Source: Microbacterium sp. (GTDB lineage: Bacteria > Actinomycetota > Actinomycetes > Actinomycetales > Microbacteriaceae). Taken from it: a stretch of 12,929 nt of DNA. Of this stretch, positions 6,182 to 11,847 are shown in pieces. Under the pieces are notes generated by a model. That model was not told the origin of the DNA. It was given only the letters and a program-made list of their open reading frames with translations, and did no database searches. The number at the start of each line of letters is the position of its first letter. The first letter of the stretch is position 1. The stretch is from the NCBI GenBank assembly GCA_003524435.1, contig DQHP01000109.1, forward strand, positions 1 to 12,929, written 5' to 3'. A program made the position numbers and the translations under genes.

Positions 6182-7024
6182 CTAGCCGACCTTGACGAAC
6201 TCGCCGCAGCCGCCATCGATCTCTAGAGAAAAATCGGACGATTCAACGGTGAGCTGCACCTGCGTGGCCGCGCTGACAAAGTTGTTGTCGATGATCTCGC
6301 CTGCGGCATCGAGTCTCGACCAGTAGCAGCCGCGAATGTCGCCTGTGGCCTGGTACGTTCCCGGCTGTACATCCTGACCGATGAGATACACACCGGCGCC
6401 CCAGAAGCGGGTGCCCTGTGCTCGCTCCTGTTCGGCCTGTTGTGCAAGCGCCGACGCAGCGCCTAATTGTTCGGCGGCAGGAAAGTCCGGGCAGATCATG
6501 AGCATCCCGGCCACTTCCGCTTGTTGCCCTTCGCTACTTGGTCCGTCCGTGACGTAAAAGCCGTGCACCTCGGCACACAGAGCGTAGAGGGTATCGACGG
6601 ACTCAACGCTGTCGTATCCTGCGGTCTTCGCGGCAGCAACCTGTTCCCCTGTGTAATCGTCACCGCCCGAGGCGAAGCCTTCGCAGGACGACCACGGTTT
6701 GCCTGCATCCCAAGCCGCTTGGTAGCTGGGGAGGCGCTCCTGCACGTAGGCGTCCATAGGGGTTGAATCGGCCTTAGTCGGGTCGTACAGTGATGGATCT
6801 TCATAGCTGCAATTGACGGCGAAGGTTTTCGGCTCGGACGCGGGAGGTGCAACCGTTGCTGATTGTGTCGATTGTGTCGTCGGCCGCTCGGCCGGCGAAT
6901 CGGTGGGTTGGACAAAGCATCCCGCCAACGTCATTGCTGCAGCAACCGCAAGAACGGTAACCGCGAATCGTCGCGACAGTCGGCCTGTGCGCGCCGATAC
7001 GAAGGGGGAGCGGGTTTTAGTCAC
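6182..7024 (-). CDS. Secreted lipoprotein with C-terminal Cys-containing beta domain
   Basis: The protein has 280 residues from GTG at 7024, with AAAGGAC 6 nt upstream. The longer frame from 7147 overlaps the upstream gene and is rejected. The N-terminus is a lipoprotein signal: basic residues, a hydrophobic stretch (20-33) and the lipobox LAGC with Cys36. A Ser/Thr/Pro linker (40-66) is followed by a central domain (about 70-182, Cys72, 114, 150 and 178). The C-terminal domain (about 208-280) reads GVYLIGQDVQPGTYQATG, then GCYWSRLD, IIDNNF and SDFSLEIDGGCGEFVKV. That domain recurs in many actinobacterial surface lipoproteins; its role is unknown to me. It follows another lipoprotein gene after 14 nt, so the two are surely cotranscribed. 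It may be a surface-exposed cargo protein. Confidence 0.85.
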   Translation of the reverse strand: MTKTRSPFVSARTGRLSRRFAVTVLAVAAAMTLAGCFVQPTDSPAERPTTQSTQSATVAPPASEPKTFAVNCSYEDPSLYDPTKADSTPMDAYVQERLPSYQAAWDAGKPWSSCEGFASGGDDYTGEQVAAAKTAGYDSVESVDTLYALCAEVHGFYVTDGPSSEGQQAEVAGMLMICPDFPAAEQLGAASALAQQAEQERAQGTRFWGAGVYLIGQDVQPGTYQATGDIRGCYWSRLDAAGEIIDNNFVSAATQVQLTVESSDFSLEIDGGCGEFVKVG

Positions 7025-7038
7025 GATGTCCTTTCGGG

Positions 7039-7350
7039 TCAGTCGGGCGGACAATACGCGCTCGTCGCAAGCAAGTAGATGGTGTCGACCGTTTCGTCGG
7101 ACTCTGCCGACAGGAGGCGACCGAGTGCCTCGCGGCCCCCGTCGCATGCGGTTGCACCATAGACATCGATGTCTTTGTCTTCGGCAGGACTGTAATCCTG
7201 CCCGAACAACTTAGCGCTGTCGCGAAACTCTTGCGCTGGCGACGTGCAGCCGGTCAGTGCCGCAGCGGCAGCCACCGCAGCGACAGTGCCTGTAATTCGC
7301 CGTAGCAGTCGGTCCACACGCGGTGGTGCCAACAAGGATTGTCTGCTCAC
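7039..7350 (-). CDS. Small lipoprotein, DUF732-like
   Basis: The protein has 103 residues from GTG at 7350, with GAAAGGGA upstream. The leader sequence is nearly identical to that of the next lipoprotein (AAAGG(G)ACATCGTGA), hinting at duplication. Its lipobox is LTGC with Cys35 after a long Ala/Val stretch (19-31). The mature part has two cysteines (Cys69 in GATACDGG and Cys100 in SAYCPP), the layout of the small DUF732-type exported proteins of actinobacteria. The segment ESDETVDTIYLLATSAYC resembles SVESVDTLYALCAEV in the next lipoprotein, so the two share a related module. It is the first gene of the minus-strand cargo unit, divergent from the XRE regulator. Confidence 0.8.
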   Translation of the reverse strand: MSRQSLLAPPRVDRLLRRITGTVAAVAAAAALTGCTSPAQEFRDSAKLFGQDYSPAEDKDIDVYGATACDGGREALGRLLSAESDETVDTIYLLATSAYCPPD

Positions 7351-7373
7351 GATGTCCCTTTCAAAAGCGGCAG

Positions 7374-7390
7374 GCCATCATTGTGATGGC
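7374..7390. promoter_or_regulatory. 17-bp palindrome between the cargo operon and the XRE gene
   Basis: GCCATCA (7374-7380) and TGATGGC (7384-7390) are perfect 7-bp arms around TTG. The element lies 24 bp upstream of the lipoprotein GTG, and a TGGCTAGCCA palindrome overlaps its right end (7387-7396). It lies where the start site of the minus-strand cargo promoter should be, so a repressor-binding site is likely. An mRNA 5' hairpin is the alternative. Confidence 0.5.
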
Positions 7391-7410
7391 TAGCCATAAC
7401 GTACCGCAGG

Positions 7411-7431
7411 CTCAAGCTGACTGTGCTTGAG
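7411..7431. promoter_or_regulatory. Inverted repeat operator candidate directly upstream of the XRE gene
   Basis: CTCAAGC (7411-7417) and GCTTGAG (7425-7431) are perfect 7-bp arms with a 7-nt spacer, ending two bases before the GTG at 7434. On the minus strand the left arm overlaps TTGAGC (7415 to 7410), a possible -35 spaced 17 nt from TAGCCA (7392 to 7387). A repressor bound here could therefore shut both its own gene and the cargo operon. Typical XRE autoregulation supports this, but the pairing is inferred. Confidence 0.55.
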
Positions 7432-7433
7432 AG

Positions 7434-7703
7434 GTGACGTCCCCCACGCAAGACCCCGACTTTGACGCGCTCCGTTTGCATCTCGCGCAACTACGGCATG
7501 CACGCGGGTGGAGCTACGACGAACTCGCTGCACGGTCTGGTGTGGGTCGCGCTACTCTCGTCACTCTAGAGTCTGGAAGCCCGCGACGGAATCCCGATAA
7601 ACCGGCCACGACTGGCACTGTGGCAACTTGGTTCCGTATCGCTCAAGCCTTCGAGGTGGATCTCGGCGATCTGCTGCGGCCGCTGTACGGCGAACGTACT
7701 TGA
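7434..7703 (+). CDS. XRE-family helix-turn-helix transcription regulator
   Basis: The protein has 89 residues and starts with GTG at 7434; no ATG fits, and only GAGAG without spacing precedes it, so the mRNA may be leaderless. Residues 13-80 match the Cro/C1 HTH fold: LAQLRHARGWSYDELAARSG, then VGRATLVTLESG as recognition helix, and a closing helix TWFRIAQAFEVDLGDLL. The insert RRNPDKPATTGT lengthens the loop before the last helices. There is no ligand or protease domain. It is divergent from the lipoprotein-protease-TerS-like unit and preceded by two perfect inverted repeats, so it most likely represses that unit and itself. Confidence 0.85.
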   Translation: MTSPTQDPDFDALRLHLAQLRHARGWSYDELAARSGVGRATLVTLESGSPRRNPDKPATTGTVATWFRIAQAFEVDLGDLLRPLYGERT

Positions 7704-7953
7704 CTGCGCGGGCGAACTAAGCCAGAAGTGCCATAGTCCGATCCCTGAGAACTGCGCGAGAACGTCGGTATGGATAGCGTGAATCCCACGACCGGTAATC
7801 GAACCGGTGAGGGTAGGGGGCGCTCTGATCATGCCATCCACGTGCCACAAGGAGTGGCACGAAGATGAGTCAGCGTGACATAAGGTGCTCTGAGTGTTCT
7901 TGACTCTGATCAGGTGTTCAGCGGAATCGCCGGGGTGGAGAAACCAACCATGA
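7704..7953. other. Non-coding stretch between XRE gene and the tRNA scar, with hairpin and short repeats
   Basis: No convincing gene is seen in either direction. The stretch holds two ACCGGT palindromes (7791-7796 and 7803-7808), a perfect 8-bp hairpin (7841-7861), and CTCTGA repeated at 7823, 7888 and 7904, twice followed shortly by GTGTTC. These are plausible recombinase arm sites or a small RNA. The chromosomal gap after the tRNA scar (8004-8169) starts with a T-run that may end tRNA transcription and otherwise shows nothing. Confidence 0.5.
7841..7861. repeat. Perfect 8-bp stem, 5-nt loop hairpin
   Basis: CGTGCCAC (7841-7848) pairs with GTGGCACG (7854-7861) around AAGGA. No T-run follows, so it is a weak candidate for a terminator of the XRE gene. 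It stands about 90 bp from the att core and could also be a protein-binding palindrome. Confidence 0.55.
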
Positions 7954-8003
7954 CCTGTCTTGTAAACAGGATGTCACGGGTTCGAATCCCGTAGTCGGCT
8001 CCA
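7954..8003 (+). tRNA. 3' half of tRNA-Thr(TGT): attachment-site scar of the element
   Basis: The anticodon stem CCTGT/ACAGG (7954-7958 and 7966-7970) encloses the loop CTTGTAA with anticodon TGT (7961-7963). A five-base variable region ATGTC follows, then the T-stem ACGGG/CCCGT with loop TTCGAAT (7976-7992), and the 3' acceptor AGTCGGC, discriminator T and CCA (7993-8003). The required 5' acceptor strand and D-arm are absent: the bases before 7954 contain no GCCGACT or AGCTCAG-like segment. A half tRNA ending exactly at CCA beside an element with an integrase is the standard picture of an att site created when the element carries in its own copy of the 3' end. A T-run after the CCA matches a tRNA terminator region. 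Confidence 0.88.
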
Positions 8004-8169
8004 TATTTTTACCTGAGCACATGGTATTTCCGTGACGGCTTCGATAGTCGCGGGGGAGTAGTTGTGCTGCGACAGCGGTAGGTCGCCTCGCGGCTCCGGG
8101 TGTGGGCGCCAACGTTCTTCGCGCTGGGAATCGCTGTGAAGCACGAAGAGTGACCGATTGCACGACCAG

Positions 8170-9441
8170 TCAGTGAGAGCCCTCTTTGACGTGCCGCCGC
8201 AACAGCAACGGTGCAGCGACGCCGTGGAGCAGGATGCTTCCCCCCACCGTTACAACCATGACGGTGAGCACGATAGCGCCCTGGTCTTCGGGCAGGCCGT
8301 TGTAGGCGAGGAGTCCGAAGACGATTGATGCTGTCCCTCGGGGGCCGAGCGCGCCAATCAATACGCGGTCGCTGCGCGGTACTGTGCTGCGCAGCAGAGC
8401 GAGATATACCGGCACGATTCGCAACAGCGTGAGCGCGAGCAGAGCGAACAAGAGGATCCGCCAGTCAATGCCAGCGGACACAACGATGACTGTCGCGCCG
8501 CCCAGCACAAACCAGACGAAGTGCGAGGCGAGAACACTCACCTCTTCGACGAGTAGTAGCTCGCTGGGTTCGATTCCCTCGTCACGGCGTCGAGTTGTGC
8601 GGGTCACCCGGTAGCCGATTCCGGCGACGAACGCGGCGACGAACCCGTTGGCGTTGAACATCGGGATGCTGGCGACGCCGTATGCGATGAGCGGGAGCAG
8701 AAGCATGATGTAGCGGGCGCCGATCGCGCTGGCGAAGTCGCGTTCGCGTGCGATGCGCACCAGGAAGCCGACGGCGCCTCCGAGGACGACTCCAATGACG
8801 ATCGCGATCACCGTCGACGGCACCGCGTTGGCAAACGATTCCAGAAACGCCAGCACAGGTTCTTCGAGGTCAGCTTCGGTGATCTCTGTATCGGTCTTCC
8901 TGCTGATTGTCGACCAGACGACCGCCAGCGCTAGCGACATTCCGAACAGAGGCGAGAGCACGCCGTCGTTGTATCCGCTCTCCACAGTCAGTACGCGTCG
9001 CACTCTCGCCGGAAGGCGCGGGCTGCGCAGCAGTTGGGCGGCCGCCGAAAAATCTATGGGCAGCACTACACAGGCGATCACGACGACCACGAGCAGTTCT
9101 GCACTCGGAACCAGCAGTGCCGCTGCCGCTATTGCCATCATTATCGACAGAGGTAACGCGATGAGTATCAGCCGTGCAATGGCTTTGCCCTCGCGTCCGA
9201 AGAGGCCGCCTTTAACCTCGGTGGCATCGACGAACAGCAGGATCGCAAGAATGATCTCTACGATCTTCTCGGAGATCGTCGAATCCAGCGCCGCGCTGAA
9301 AGCATCGATATTCCAGACGACGGTGGCCGCTCCCAGCAGCAGAAGTCCCGCTGGCCCTGCCACACCCCACCGCTCGAAGCGATGTGAGATAAGAGACCAC
9401 AGCACAATCGCGACGAGGCTGATCAGCACGACGGCCGGCAT
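8170..9441 (-). CDS. CPA1-type cation/proton antiporter (NhaP-like)
   Basis: The protein has 423 residues from ATG at 9441, with about a dozen hydrophobic segments throughout. The longer frame from 9597 only adds sequence antisense-like in composition that overlaps the upstream gene. The family core is visible: VVLPID (Asp130) in one helix and the VESGYNDG motif (Glu154, Asn158, Asp159) in the next. Near the end come GALGPRGTASIVFGLL and VVTVGGSILLHGVAAPLL. In relatives these acidic residues bind Na+ or K+ and protons, so it probably exports monovalent cations in exchange for protons. It follows the small HTH-like gene after 7 nt with only a weak ribosome site (GGTAG), so it is likely translated by coupling. 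Ion specificity cannot be read. Confidence 0.88.
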   Translation of the reverse strand: MPAVVLISLVAIVLWSLISHRFERWGVAGPAGLLLLGAATVVWNIDAFSAALDSTISEKIVEIILAILLFVDATEVKGGLFGREGKAIARLILIALPLSIMMAIAAAALLVPSAELLVVVVIACVVLPIDFSAAAQLLRSPRLPARVRRVLTVESGYNDGVLSPLFGMSLALAVVWSTISRKTDTEITEADLEEPVLAFLESFANAVPSTVIAIVIGVVLGGAVGFLVRIARERDFASAIGARYIMLLLPLIAYGVASIPMFNANGFVAAFVAGIGYRVTRTTRRRDEGIEPSELLLVEEVSVLASHFVWFVLGGATVIVVSAGIDWRILLFALLALTLLRIVPVYLALLRSTVPRSDRVLIGALGPRGTASIVFGLLAYNGLPEDQGAIVLTVMVVTVGGSILLHGVAAPLLLRRHVKEGSH

Positions 9442-9448
9442 AGCGAAA

Positions 9449-9760
9449 CTACCGGCTGCTGTCGGGCCGGCGCCCGCGCCGCGGCCTGTTATGCCACGCC
9501 TCGATCGCTTCTGGGGTGAGGTCTTCGCGATCCCAGAGGTAGCCGGCGACGTTGCCGATCGGATCGATGAACGCGTCGCTGGCAGAGGAAGCCTCACCGG
9601 CGTCGCGTCGACGCATCGTCTGCCGAAGCGAGACCGGAGTCACGCCTAAGAGTGTCGCGACTTCGTCGATCGTCGCGTAACGTGCAGCGAAACGCGACTC
9701 AGTCGTGCCATCTCGCAGCGCGCGGGGACGCGCCTTGCCGCTCTCATCTGCTGTCGTCAT
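9449..9760 (-). CDS. Small HTH-like hypothetical protein
   Basis: The protein has 103 residues. Two ATGs compete: 9766 lies only 1 nt from AAAGGAG, while 9760 is 7 nt away, so I choose 9760. Residues 27-48 look like a helix-turn-helix (YATIDEVATLLGVTPVSLRQ). A Gly/Trp-containing part follows (DPIGNVAGYLWDREDLTPEA) that resembles the wing and helix of excisionase or MerR-like proteins, and the tail is basic (RPRRGRRPDSSR). The gene lies between another hypothetical gene (23 nt) and the antiporter (7 nt), most likely one operon. A regulator of this operon is possible. The exact family is unknown to me. Confidence 0.7.
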   Translation of the reverse strand: MTTADESGKARPRALRDGTTESRFAARYATIDEVATLLGVTPVSLRQTMRRRDAGEASSASDAFIDPIGNVAGYLWDREDLTPEAIEAWHNRPRRGRRPDSSR

Positions 9761-9783
9761 TCTCATACTCCTTTGCGCGCTTT

Positions 9784-10107
9784 TCAGCTCAGCTTTGCCT
9801 GCAGTTCCGCAGACAGCTTCTCTACCGCCTTACGGTTCTTCATGCCGTCCATCAGCGCGGCAGGACGGCCGAGACCGACGTCGAGGAATAGGTTCACATC
9901 CGATCCGGATGCGGCGGGAGTGGTGATCACTCGCACGGCGAGCTCCCAGTTCAGCATCGTCTTTTTCGTCAGGAAATCGATCAGGAGACCGTCCTCGCTC
10001 TGACCGACCACACGATATTTCTTGTCGGTGATCAACGAGTTCACTGCGGCCGTGACGGCAGCTGCATCTGCACTCGTGTGGAACGAGGCGTTCGCTTCGG
10101 ATCCCAT
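9784..10107 (-). CDS. Hypothetical protein, alpha/beta fold
   Basis: The protein has 107 residues from ATG at 10107, with AAGGAG 6 nt upstream. It has no signal peptide or membrane segment. It has a helix (12-27), a row of probable beta strands (31-72; YRVVGQSEDGLLIDFLTKK, then LNWELAVRVIT and DVNLFLDVGL) and a Lys-rich C-terminal helix. I do not recognise the family. It leads the likely operon with the small HTH-like protein and the antiporter and is divergent from the phosphatase gene. Confidence 0.7.
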   Translation of the reverse strand: MGSEANASFHTSADAAAVTAAVNSLITDKKYRVVGQSEDGLLIDFLTKKTMLNWELAVRVITTPAASGSDVNLFLDVGLGRPAALMDGMKNRKAVEKLSAELQAKLS

Positions 10108-10142
10108 GGTTTCTCCTTGCGTGTCGTGAGGCCCAGTACATG

Positions 10143-10171
10143 TTGAGGCTCCGTGTGTCGCCCACGATAGC
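10143..10171 (+). promoter_or_regulatory. Possible sigma-70-type promoter of the phosphatase gene
   Basis: TTGAGG (10143-10148) and GATAGC (10166-10171) are separated by 17 nt and lie about 34 bp before the ATG at 10205, giving a short leader. The -10 match is modest, so this is a weak call. Confidence 0.3.
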
Positions 10172-10204
10172 CGACGGCTGTTTTGCCCCCGCTAGGGTGA
10201 CGGA

Positions 10205-10930
10205 ATGGAAGGATCTGTCACCCGCCTCGACATTCCAGGCACACACAACTTTCGCGAGGTTGCTCCTGGTGTGCTCATTCCCGGGCGTTTGTATCGCTCG
10301 GATGCCCTGCACCGGCTCACTCGTGAGGGGCGCGGACGCCTGCGTGAACTTGGTATCGGACAGGTCATTGACCTGCGCTCGGCGTTCGATCGGCGCATTG
10401 GCGGCCGAGACCGTCTGCGTGGCACGGGCGCCGTCCGCCTGGCCGTGCCCATCGACGGCGCTCCGCGCAATGCGAACCTGCGCACGGTGTCGCTGGAGGA
10501 GGTCTACCAGACCGTGCTCGCTCGGCATCAGGAAGACCTTGGTCGCGTGATCCGCACGATCGCGTCAGCGAAAGGTCCCGTTGTGGTGCACTGCACGGCG
10601 GGTAAGGACCGCACGGGACTGGTTGCTGCGCTGATTCTCACCGCACTCGACATCGAGCGCGACGTCATCCTGGCTGACTATGCCGCCACCGCAGCGAACC
10701 TGTCGGGGGACTGGACCGAGCGGATGCTGCGCAAGATACGACGATTTCGTGTGCCCATGACAGACAACTTGATTGAAGTGCTCACGGGATCGCCGCCGAC
10801 CGTGCTCAGTGAGACATTCGACTGGCTCGAGAACACACGCGGCGGAGCACTGTCGTATCTCGAGGGTGCGGGAGTGGACGCTGCCGTGCGGTCAGAGCTG
10901 AAACGATTGCTGCTGCCCACCGGACGCTGA
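10205..10930 (+). CDS. Tyrosine-protein phosphatase (Y_phosphatase3 / PtpB-like)
   Basis: The protein has 241 residues. ATG at 10205 is preceded by AGGG about 8 nt upstream. The catalytic P-loop is HCTAGKDRTG with Cys130 and Arg136, the C-x5-R signature. The N-terminal part has family motifs: GTHNFREV (residues 12-19), PGRLYRSDAL (26-35) and VIDLRSAFDRR (54-64). The general acid region and a helical lid (145-200) follow as in the LipA/PtpB-like group; a Lys-Asp pair in the P-loop is typical of that group, some of which also act on phosphoinositides. It is cytoplasmic by sequence. Its stop is 9 nt from the convergent stop of the VOC gene, and it is a stand-alone unit divergent from the hypothetical gene at 10107. 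Confidence 0.92.
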   Translation: MEGSVTRLDIPGTHNFREVAPGVLIPGRLYRSDALHRLTREGRGRLRELGIGQVIDLRSAFDRRIGGRDRLRGTGAVRLAVPIDGAPRNANLRTVSLEEVYQTVLARHQEDLGRVIRTIASAKGPVVVHCTAGKDRTGLVAALILTALDIERDVILADYAATAANLSGDWTERMLRKIRRFRVPMTDNLIEVLTGSPPTVLSETFDWLENTRGGALSYLEGAGVDAAVRSELKRLLLPTGR

Positions 10931-10939
10931 CCGGTAGAG

Positions 10940-11347
10940 CTAGAGCTGGTTTATCCGGATGAGGTTGCCTGAGGGATCCCGCACTGCCGCATCGCGCACA
11001 CCGTAGTCCTGATCTGTGGGCTCTTGAACGATGTCAGCGCCCGCGGACTCCAGGCGTTCAAAGAGGGCGCTGAGATCGTCGGAGGCCAGCGTGATGGCGC
11101 CCAAGAGGCCCTTCGCCATCAAGTTCAGGACCGTTTCTTTCTCATCATCGCTGAATCCAGGAACGACAGCTGGCGGATGCAGCACGATCGACGTGCCCGC
11201 ACCGCCAGGAGGGCCTACGGTGATCCAACGCATATTCTGATAGCCGACGTCGTTGCGCACTTCAAACCCCAGCAGGTCACGATAGAAACCCAGTGCAGCC
11301 TCAGCATCCGTGTGCGGGAGAAATGCGTGGTGAATGGTGATGTTCAT
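10940..11347 (-). CDS. VOC (glyoxalase/bleomycin-resistance fold) family protein
   Basis: The protein has 135 residues from ATG at 11347, with GGAA 5 nt upstream. The ATG overlaps the stop of the AraC-family gene as ATGA, so the longer frame from 11425 is rejected. It shows two beta-alpha-beta-beta-beta units. The first runs from HHAFLPHTDAEAALGFYRDL to SIVLH; the second runs from ITLASDDLSALFERLESAGA to VRDPSGNLIRINQL. His7, the LGFYRDLLGFEV motif and the closing DPSGNLI motif match the family. Members include dioxygenases, glyoxalases and antibiotic-binding proteins, so substrate cannot be given. Coupling to the AraC-type regulator is a common actinobacterial pairing. Confidence 0.88.
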   Translation of the reverse strand: MNITIHHAFLPHTDAEAALGFYRDLLGFEVRNDVGYQNMRWITVGPPGGAGTSIVLHPPAVVPGFSDDEKETVLNLMAKGLLGAITLASDDLSALFERLESAGADIVQEPTDQDYGVRDAAVRDPSGNLIRINQL

Positions 11348-11808
11348 GATTTCCACGTTAGGCGGATGTGACCGGGGGGCACTTCTTGATTCCTGACCGG
11401 TCGGGTGATGTGTTTTGCCAGGCACGGCGGGATGCCTTCGAGCGAGCGTGACGGGTCTTCGCGGTACTTGCGGGGTGAGACGCCGACGAGTTCCGAGAAC
11501 CGGGTACTGAATGTGCCGAGCGAAGAGAAGCCCACTGTAAAGCAGATATCGGTCACAGAGAGGTCGCCGCGGCGCAAGAGAGTCATGGCACGTTCGATGC
11601 GTCGCGTCATCAAATACGAGTACGGAGATTCGCCGTAGACACGACGGAACTCACGGCTCAAGAAGCCAGCCGACAGATGCACTCCTCGTGCCAGGTCTTC
11701 GACATTCAGCGGCGCAGCGAATTCACGATCGATTCGATCTCGCACCTGACGCACCAGCGCGATGGCCTTTCGCGCCTGTGCCGCGGCATCATCGTCAGCC
11801 ATCTTCAT
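11344..11808 (-). CDS. AraC-family transcription regulator, DNA-binding domain only
   Basis: The protein has 154 residues; the start could be ATG 11808 or 11802, neither with a strong ribosome site. Residues 16-115 hold the two HTH units of AraC/XylS proteins. The first is LNVEDLARGVHLSAGFLSRE. The second is LSVTDICFTVGFSSLGTFST followed by RFSELVGVSPRKYR. The tail (GIPPCLAKHITRPVRNQE) resembles the tail of actinobacterial AraC proteins paired with VOC genes. No ligand-sensing N-terminal domain is present, so it may respond to binding partners or act constitutively. ATGA overlap with the VOC gene suggests they are made together and that it controls this small operon. Confidence 0.9.
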   Translation of the reverse strand: MKMADDDAAAQARKAIALVRQVRDRIDREFAAPLNVEDLARGVHLSAGFLSREFRRVYGESPYSYLMTRRIERAMTLLRRGDLSVTDICFTVGFSSLGTFSTRFSELVGVSPRKYREDPSRSLEGIPPCLAKHITRPVRNQEVPPGHIRLTWKS

Positions 11809-11847
11809 ATCTTTGCAGGTGACGCGCGTGAGGGAGGTGGCTTATGG

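Larger units (their letters stand above)
1..8003. mobile_element. Right part of a tRNA-Thr-integrated genomic element (phage-satellite-like or IME), left end outside the window
   Basis: The element is bounded on the right by an isolated 3' half of tRNA-Thr(TGT) at 7954-8003. On the left it carries a tyrosine integrase gene cut by the window edge, an excisionase-type protein and a winged-helix replication-type protein. A minus-strand group holds a TerS-like protein, a serine protease and two lipoproteins, and an XRE regulator lies close to the tRNA scar. No relaxase, FtsK/TraB translocase, large terminase, portal, capsid or tail gene is visible. This argues against a conjugative actinobacterial AICE and against a full prophage. 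Satellite or small mobilizable element is an inference; the integrated state follows from integrase plus partial tRNA. The exact left end cannot be seen. Confidence 0.8.

Noticed and set aside
7787..7813. Minus-strand tRNA-like T-arm (ACCGG, TTCGATTA, CCGGT)
   Set aside because: The loop is 8 nt instead of 7, and no matching acceptor, D or anticodon arms are present. It is more simply two ACCGGT palindromes.
1..8003. Conjugative actinobacterial integrative element (AICE) or complete prophage
   Set aside because: No FtsK/TraB translocase, relaxase, portal, capsid or tail genes are visible in the 8 kb. Only a short part left of the window remains unseen if the integrase is near the left end.
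7918..8163. Minus-strand open frame with MEPTTGFEPVTSCL
   Set aside because: This is the antisense translation of a tRNA 3' half, a well-known spurious protein prediction. The DNA is explained by the tRNA-Thr scar.
8753..9649. Long plus-strand open frame of 298 codons
   Set aside because: It is antisense to the antiporter with its membrane helices and conserved motifs. The translated product is Ser/Thr/Arg-rich without domain logic.
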